From contig NC_014666.1 in NCBI RefSeq assembly GCF_000166135.1, forward strand, positions 744,001 to 808,000: a DNA stretch of 64,000 bases. The letters run 5' to 3'. Position numbers and translations under genes: made by a program. The notes under the pieces are model-generated. The model did not search any database, was not told the DNA's origin, and saw only the letters and a list, made by a program, of their open reading frames with translations. This document shows, piece by piece, positions 59,224 to 64,000 of this stretch; position 1 is the stretch's first letter; each line of letters begins with the position of its first letter. Origin of the DNA: Pseudofrankia inefficax. Lineage in GTDB: Bacteria; Actinomycetota; Actinomycetes; Frankiales; Frankiaceae.

Positions 59224-60471
59224 CTAGCGAGCTGAGGCGGCCCGGGCCTGCCCGAACGAGGCGACGGCCTTGCGGTAGACCGCGACCCGGTCGCCGGCGA
59301 TCTGCGCCGGGTCCAGCCGGGCGGCGCCGGCCCGCCCGTTACGGCCGATCCGCTCGGCCAGGTCGAGGTCGGTCAGGTAGGGCTCCAGGGCGTCCGCCAG
59401 CGCGGTCGGGTCCTCCGGCGCGACGACGGTGCCCGCCTCCCACTCCGCCAGGAACGGCGCGATGCCGGTGCGGGTGGTGGTCACCACCGGCCGGCCCGAC
59501 GCCATGCCCTCGACGGCGGCGATCGAGAAGCTCTCGAACCGGCTGGGCACGGCGACCACTCGTGCCTGGCCGTAGACGTCGACGAGCTCGCGCTGGCTGA
59601 GGTGGCCGGCGAACACGGTCGGCACGCCCAGCTCCTGGGCCCGCCGCTCCAGCCAGCGCCCGGTCGGCACCCCGTCGAGGTGGCCGGACGTGCTGCCGGC
59701 CAGGATCAGCTTCGCGTCGGTCCCTCGGGCCGCGACCAGTGCCAGCGCGTCCAGCAGCACGTCGAGGCCCTTGTTCGGCTCCAGCCGGCCGACCGCGGCG
59801 ACCACGGCCCCGGTCCGGCCTACCGCCGGCACCCCCTGCCACGGGCTCGCGTCGAACGGGTTCGGCACGATCGCCACGTCCTCGCGGCGTAGCCAGCCGT
59901 ACGGGCGGACCGTGTCGACCAGGAGCTGGGACGGCGACGTCACCATGGTGGCCCGGTCGGCGGTGATCCGGTCCAGCCGGTCGGCGATCCGGCCGCGCAC
60001 CGACAGCGGTGGCCCGGCCAGCCGCAGGGTCAGCATCGTCGGGGCGTGCATGTGCACGACGACCGGGCAGGACGGGGCGACCACCTTCATCAGCGCTCGG
60101 GTCTCGCCGTCCTGCGTCTCGATCACGTCCGGCTTCAGGCCGAGCTGGCGCAGGTAGAGGGCGTAGGAGAAGGTCAGGCTCGCCCGCAGCGCCAGCGAGT
60201 CGCGCGGGTAGTTCGGGCCGGTCAGGTGGCGGGCGTACTTGCCGAGGACCCGGCTCAGCGGTATCCGCAGCAGCGGCCGGCGGTGGACGTGCACCCCGTC
60301 GACCTCTTCGTCGACGATCCGGTGGCCCTGCGCGCAGATGACGTGCACCTCGTGGCCGAGCGCCGCGAGCGCCGCCGAGAGCACCGCCGTGTAGATCCCG
60401 GCGCCGTCCCAGACGACCGGCGGGTACTGCTCACAGAGGAACGTGATGAGCAGCTTCCCGTCGACGGTCAC
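59224..60471 (-). CDS. Family 4 glycosyltransferase (GT-B)
   Basis: Protein of about 415 residues. KLLITFLCEQYPPVVWDGAGIYTAVLSAALAALGHEV is the N-terminal domain with the GGxG-like loop, VVAAVGRLEPNKGLDVLLDAL opens the C-terminal Rossmann half, and SRFESFSIAAVEGMASGRPVV holds the E-x7-E motif. GTG 60471 is preferred because the family homology begins there; an open frame continues up to 60591 through a 15-bp tandem repeat encoding GPSNL units, so a longer protein is possible. It lies downstream of the SDR gene on the same strand with a 309-base gap and converges on the PIG-L gene. Confidence 0.86.
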   Translation of the reverse strand: MTVDGKLLITFLCEQYPPVVWDGAGIYTAVLSAALAALGHEVHVICAQGHRIVDEEVDGVHVHRRPLLRIPLSRVLGKYARHLTGPNYPRDSLALRASLTFSYALYLRQLGLKPDVIETQDGETRALMKVVAPSCPVVVHMHAPTMLTLRLAGPPLSVRGRIADRLDRITADRATMVTSPSQLLVDTVRPYGWLRREDVAIVPNPFDASPWQGVPAVGRTGAVVAAVGRLEPNKGLDVLLDALALVAARGTDAKLILAGSTSGHLDGVPTGRWLERRAQELGVPTVFAGHLSQRELVDVYGQARVVAVPSRFESFSIAAVEGMASGRPVVTTTRTGIAPFLAEWEAGTVVAPEDPTALADALEPYLTDLDLAERIGRNGRAGAARLDPAQIAGDRVAVYRKAVASFGQARAASAR

Positions 60472-60484
60472 GTTCCCTGCCCCC

Positions 60485-60604
60485 GTGGTCGATGGCCCGG
60501 TGGTCGATGGCCCCAAGTTCGATGGCCCCAGATTCGATGGGCCCAAGTTCGATGGCCCCAAGTTCGATGGGCCCAAGTTCGATGGGCCCATGTCCGACGG
60601 CTCC
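60485..60604. repeat. 15-bp minisatellite, eight units
   Basis: Units of the form AAGTTCGATGGGCCC start every 15 bases from 60485. The three at 545-589 are near-identical and the outer ones diverge. On the minus strand the array is open and would encode GPSNL/GPSTT repeats in front of the GT4 enzyme; otherwise it is its leader. Confidence 0.85.
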
Positions 60605-60780
60605 GCGGTCGGCGCGCTCGGGCCGGGGTGGGCGCAGGTCGCGACCGGGGTGAGGTCGGCGAGGTCACTGTACAGTTGGCCGCTTTGCCTCGCGCCCGCG
60701 GGAAACGGCGCGCGTGGGCCGTTTCGTCATCGGACGGGCGCGGTGTGGCCTCGCCTGCCGCGGCGCGGCCTGTCCGGCCA

Positions 60781-61578
60781 TCAGTAGGACTTCTTGGCTG
60801 GCCGCAGGTGGACCTCGGTGATCTCCGCGTTCGCCGGCAGCGTGAGCACCCCGGCGACCACCTCCGCCACGTCCTCGGCCGCGAGCAGCAGGTCCGGCCG
60901 GTAGGACCGGCCCTCCTGGGCGAACAGCGCCTCCTGCCGCGGGGTCGCCGTCCGGCCGGGATGCACGCCGCACACCCGGATCCCGTCGGCGTTGATCTCC
61001 TGGCGCAGGCTGTCGGTGACCGCCCGCATCGCATGTTGGGTGGCGGCGAACTGGCCCAGGTTCGGGCCCGCGTGCAGCCCCTGCGACGAGTTGATCACGA
61101 TGACGTCCCCGCCGCCGGCCCGCAGCGCGGGCAGCAGTTCCTGGGTGAGCGCGTAGGGCGCGCGGACGTTGGCGGCGTACAGCCAGTCGAGGTCGTCGAG
61201 CGGCGCGTCGGCATGCGGGCCGTTGGTGTAGCCACCGGCGCTGTGCACCAGGATGTCGACCCGAGGCCCGGCCAGGAGCCCGGCGACCAGGGCGCCCCGG
61301 GCGTCGTCGTCGGTCAGATCCGCCTGTGCCTGGCGCAGCGAACCCGGGCACCCGGCGGGCGCGACCTCGGCGGCGGCCGCGGGCAGCGCGTCCAGCCGGG
61401 ACTTGTCGCGGCCGACCGCGGTCACCCGCGCCCCCTCGGCGACCAGCCGCAGCGCGACCGCCCGGCCGATGCCGCTGGAGGCGCCGGTGACGACGGCGAC
61501 CCGGCCCGCGAGCCGGAACTCGCCGGGCCTCCCGGCCGGCCTGGTCGTCGTGGTGCCGTCCCCTTCAGCCACGGTCAC
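60781..61578 (-). CDS. Short-chain dehydrogenase/reductase with altered active site
   Basis: Classical SDR fold of 265 residues: TGASSGIGRA at 31-40 binds the nucleotide, VHSAGG (NNAG equivalent) and YAANV follow, and Ser is present in VINSSQG. The catalytic YxxxK is replaced by F177-AAT-Q181 (QFAATQHAM), so both Tyr and Lys are lost. It may bind cofactor without normal oxidoreductase activity or use other residues. GTG 61578 overlaps the TGA of the dioxygenase gene by three bases, so the two are coupled. Confidence 0.82.
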   Translation of the reverse strand: MTVAEGDGTTTTRPAGRPGEFRLAGRVAVVTGASSGIGRAVALRLVAEGARVTAVGRDKSRLDALPAAAAEVAPAGCPGSLRQAQADLTDDDARGALVAGLLAGPRVDILVHSAGGYTNGPHADAPLDDLDWLYAANVRAPYALTQELLPALRAGGGDVIVINSSQGLHAGPNLGQFAATQHAMRAVTDSLRQEINADGIRVCGVHPGRTATPRQEALFAQEGRSYRPDLLLAAEDVAEVVAGVLTLPANAEITEVHLRPAKKSY

Positions 61579-62525
61579 CCGATGCCCAGCGGAGCCTGCG
61601 CCTTGAGCGCGGCGTCGCCGAAGACGAGCAGGGCGTCCGATTTCGGCGGGACCTGGTCGTACTCGAGGCAGAGCTGCTCGGGCAGCGTGGTGAGGTCGGT
61701 GGCGCGCAGGTAGTCGCGCATCGTGGTGCCGGTGCAGGCCGAGTCGACGTTGGCGGCGCCGCGGTGGCCGACCACGTCGGCGTGGTGCACGGTCCGGAAG
61801 TCGATGCTGAAGCGGGTGCGCCCGGTGCTGTTGGGTACCGACGAGTGCAGCTGCTGGGCCGAGAAGATCATCATTCCGCCCGAGGGCGCGGCGACCCGGG
61901 TCTGGGGGAAGAGCTCGATCTCCTCCTGCGGCTTGGGCTGCACCCGGGTGTCGCTCTTGATGTGTTTGGCAGCCGAGCCGCGGTTGGTGGCGTTCCACTC
62001 GTAGTAGTCGTAGGTCTCGGAGTTGTTCAGGACCGGGCCGGCGAAGTACTTCGGATGGAAGGCCAGGCCGTTCTCCGGGACGATGTCGAAGATCGGCATC
62101 CACCAGTTGAGCTGGCAGAACGGCGCCGAGTACCAGGTGTCCCGGTGCGGGTGGAAGGCGTAGGCGATCCCCGACGTCAGGTAGTCGTCCGAGGTCGACG
62201 TGCGCAGCCGGGGCACGTCGAAGTACGTCTCGGCCGGATCGGCGCCGTGCTCGACCAGCAGCTCGCGGATCAGCTCCTTGCAGCGCGGATGGTGGATGAA
62301 CCGCGGCTTCAGCTCCGCCAGCAGCGCCGCGTAGTCCTCCACGGCCATCTCGTACTGCGCCTTCTCCGGGTCGAGGCCGCCGAACGCGTCGCGGATCATC
62401 GCCCGGGTGAACTCGACGAGCGCCAGCGTCGACGGCTTCGGCGCGTAGACGAAGATGTCGCCGGCGAACAGCCTGGCGCGGCGCTCGTCATCGGACAGCG
62501 TGGACTCGACCAGAACCGTGCTCAT
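61575..62525 (-). CDS. Phytanoyl-CoA dioxygenase-like Fe(II)/2-oxoglutarate oxygenase
   Basis: Protein of 316 residues. The iron triad is visible as H127-x-D129 in FHPHRDTWYSAP and H227 in QQLHSSVPNSTGRTRFS, with R238 as the probable 2-oxoglutarate anchor. Between them lies QLNWWMPIFDIVPENGLAFHP, the PhyH-type core. It probably hydroxylates a sugar, lipid or small molecule; the substrate is unknown. It overlaps the SDR gene and is 16 bases from the DUF4910 gene, giving a compact three-gene unit. Confidence 0.84.
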   Translation of the reverse strand: MSTVLVESTLSDDERRARLFAGDIFVYAPKPSTLALVEFTRAMIRDAFGGLDPEKAQYEMAVEDYAALLAELKPRFIHHPRCKELIRELLVEHGADPAETYFDVPRLRTSTSDDYLTSGIAYAFHPHRDTWYSAPFCQLNWWMPIFDIVPENGLAFHPKYFAGPVLNNSETYDYYEWNATNRGSAAKHIKSDTRVQPKPQEEIELFPQTRVAAPSGGMMIFSAQQLHSSVPNSTGRTRFSIDFRTVHHADVVGHRGAANVDSACTGTTMRDYLRATDLTTLPEQLCLEYDQVPPKSDALLVFGDAALKAQAPLGIG

Positions 62526-62541
62526 CGATCGTCCTTCCCGG

Positions 62542-63909
62542 TCATGCGGAACCCTTCGGTTCGCCGGCGAGCAGCCCGACCCCGGCGAGGGCGTCGACGG
62601 CCGCGGTGACGGCGTCGAACGGGAGCTGCGCCCGCGCGGCGATGTCGAGCAGGTCGCGGCTGCCGTCGGCGAGGTTCAGCACCCAGAGCAGGCCCATCTC
62701 GATCGCCTGCCGGTTCATCGTCGCGCCGATCGCCCGGTACAGCCCGCGGCGGCCGAGCTGGGGCTCCCCGTACGGGCTGGTGTTGCGCCAGACGGCGTTG
62801 CGTTCACAGATGTCGATGATCCTCGTCAGCACGGCGAAGGAGCCGGCCAGGCTCTCCGGTGTCACGAACGCCAGGTCGTCGGCCGACGTGTGGTACTCGG
62901 GGTAGTCACCGTGTTGGCCCCGCCCGAGCCGGCCGACCGGAAGGTCGAAGCCGGGGGAGCAGAACTGCCGCTCGTCGTAGCCGTACGGCGAGAAGTCGAC
63001 CAGCCGGTGCTCGGCGCCGCTCTCGGCCAGCGCGACGGCGGCGGCCCGGTCGACGGTGCTGTCGCCGCGCCGGCTGCGCTTGTAGGTGAACGCGGACCGG
63101 TCACCCAGGCCGGTCAGCACGAGGCCGTGCCGGATGCGGCCGACGAGGTCCCGGTTGCGGGCCAGCCAGGTGATCGAGCCGATCGTGCCGGGGATGAACA
63201 GCAGCCGGAAGGTATGGCGGCGGCTCGGCAGCGCGGCCAGGTGGCGGGCCAGCTCGGTGAGGACGGCGATGCCGGAGCCGTTGTCGTTCGCCATCGCCGG
63301 ATGGCAGACATGCGTCGTCACCAGGAACTCACCTGGTTCGCCTGGTTCGCCTGGTTCGCCTGGTTCGGTCGCCGGGAGCACGATCTCGGCGTAGGTGAGC
63401 GAGCCGTCCTCGAGGGACGTGTCGATCACGACCTCGTACTCGCCGTCGGGCAGCGCCCGCAGCACGGTGTCGGGCAGGCAGAAGCCCCAGTTCTCGTTCC
63501 AGTAGGAGGTCCGGTACGGGATCCAGTCCGGCCGGTCCGGCAGCGAGAACAGGTGCTCGCGCAGCTCGTCCAGCCGCAGCCTGGCCCGGGTCGGGACGCT
63601 GTAGCCCAGCAGGTGCAGCGGATGGTCTGCGACGTCCGCCACCCGCGCACCGTCCGGCCCGACCAGGTAGCCGGCACGGACGTTCCACTCCTTCGGCACC
63701 GTCCAGTCGAGCACCGGTGTGCCCGACGGCACCTCGTGCACCTCGAACGGGACGGCGGCACCCGCCAGCGCCTTCTGGACGAGGTCGAGGGCGGCGCGGA
63801 CGCCGTCGCCGGTGATGGACCGCACCGGAGCCGCCGCCAGCTGGGCGACCAGCCCGTACAGCCGCTCGCCCAGCCCGGCGTCCCGGCCGCCATCCGCGCC
63901 TTCAGTCAT
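62542..63909 (-). CDS. DUF4910-type M28-like peptidase-fold protein of polysaccharide loci
   Basis: Protein of 455 residues with an aminopeptidase-like core split by a DUF2172-type insert and a C-terminal helix-turn-helix-like part (LLDIAARAQLPFDAVTAAVDAL). Metal-site candidates are His and Asp in THVCHPAMANDNGSG, Glu/Asp near PEYHTSADDLAF, and D/H in SPYGYDERQF. FIPGTIGSI has Gly where many relatives appear to have Glu. Such proteins often occur in polysaccharide clusters and their reaction is not established. A GEPGEPGEPGE loop is encoded by a 9-bp repeat. ATG 63909 is the start; this is the first gene of the minus-strand unit. Confidence 0.75.
   Translation of the reverse strand: MTEGADGGRDAGLGERLYGLVAQLAAAPVRSITGDGVRAALDLVQKALAGAAVPFEVHEVPSGTPVLDWTVPKEWNVRAGYLVGPDGARVADVADHPLHLLGYSVPTRARLRLDELREHLFSLPDRPDWIPYRTSYWNENWGFCLPDTVLRALPDGEYEVVIDTSLEDGSLTYAEIVLPATEPGEPGEPGEPGEFLVTTHVCHPAMANDNGSGIAVLTELARHLAALPSRRHTFRLLFIPGTIGSITWLARNRDLVGRIRHGLVLTGLGDRSAFTYKRSRRGDSTVDRAAAVALAESGAEHRLVDFSPYGYDERQFCSPGFDLPVGRLGRGQHGDYPEYHTSADDLAFVTPESLAGSFAVLTRIIDICERNAVWRNTSPYGEPQLGRRGLYRAIGATMNRQAIEMGLLWVLNLADGSRDLLDIAARAQLPFDAVTAAVDALAGVGLLAGEPKGSA
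63332..63367 (-). repeat. 9-bp tandem repeat encoding GEP units
   Basis: Four exact copies of CCTGGTTCG inside the DUF4910 gene give GEPGEPGEPGE in a surface loop. In-frame unit changes would lengthen or shorten the loop without breaking the frame. Confidence 0.8.
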
Positions 63910-63949
63910 GGTGGTGATTGTCGGCCCCTGCCATCCATCGGCGGTGGGA

Positions 63950-63964
63950 GGGCGCTCGGCGCCC
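63950..63964. promoter_or_regulatory. GGGCGC-TCG-GCGCCC palindrome upstream of the DUF4910 gene
   Basis: This 15-base palindrome differs by one loop base from the two copies in the ABC-F leader (35503 and 35539). It lies 41 bases before the DUF4910 start, so it may be a leader hairpin or a protein-binding site. Confidence 0.4.
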
Positions 63965-64000
63965 GTCTTAGTCGGCCCAGACCCGCCAGGGTGCGGCTCC

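Overview
The window looks like chromosomal DNA of a high-GC actinomycete, most plausibly a Frankia-type organism (Frankia, Parafrankia or Pseudofrankia). That placement is an inference from GC-rich codon use, many GTG starts, an actinobacterial protein O-mannosyltransferase, a mycosin-type protease, an FHA protein and a DtxR/IdeR-type iron box. A core block of genes (tatD, rsmA, rsmI, pmt, prs, glmU, ispE, rplY, pth) resembles the Mycobacterium tuberculosis Rv1002c-Rv1018c neighbourhood, but it is rearranged and lacks rpfB and metG. I saw no phage genes, transposases, CRISPR arrays or rRNA.

Layout. 1-2.2 kb: a cellulose-synthase-like glycosyltransferase, cut by the window edge, coupled to a UDP-glucuronate decarboxylase-like epimerase. 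2.7-9.1 kb: a FUSC-type membrane protein, a YcaQ-like DNA glycosylase, a Fic/AbrB pair, an LppP/LprE-like exported protein and an iron-box-preceded sucrase/ferredoxin-like protein. 9.2-18.4 kb: a JmjC/cupin oxygenase preceded by a 38-codon peptide gene, a divergent MFS exporter, thioesterase II, a SulP transporter, a DUF305 protein, an FHA protein and a 76-residue companion. 18.8-24.7 kb: a polyprenyl-phosphate mannosyltransferase-like enzyme, trpS, a YdcF-like protein, a binding-protein-like protein, tatD and rsmA. 25-40.3 kb: rsmI, a tandem pair of protein mannosyltransferases sharing a 237-bp identical tract, prs, glmU, tRNA-Gln, an acyl desaturase, an ABC-F ATPase, ispE, rplY and pth.

40.3-63.9 kb is dominated by surface-polysaccharide genes, interrupted by a mycosin protease and tyrS. 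They include glycosyltransferases, sugar epimerases, a C-methyltransferase, a flippase, a Wzz-like protein with a degenerate kinase half, a polymerase/ligase, a secreted GH26-like hydrolase, a PIG-L deacetylase and a four-gene set (DUF4910, 2OG dioxygenase, non-canonical SDR, GT4). Together they look like a Wzx/Wzy-type exopolysaccharide locus with unusual tailoring enzymes. Protein O-mannosylation (DPM-like GT plus two PMTs) forms a second glycosylation theme.

The most unusual features are these. Two families of fixed-length palindromic elements occur in intergenic DNA: four copies of 75 bp and three of 69 bp. One copy supplies the stop codon of the rfbC-like gene. The peptide/JmjC/MFS set may be an undescribed peptide-modification locus. 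A 237-bp low-GC3 tract looks like gene conversion between the two PMT genes. The flippase N-terminus carries four D-x-(E/D)-G-T-Q repeats that could be phosphothreonine sites for FHA proteins. An SDR has lost both its catalytic Tyr and its Lys.
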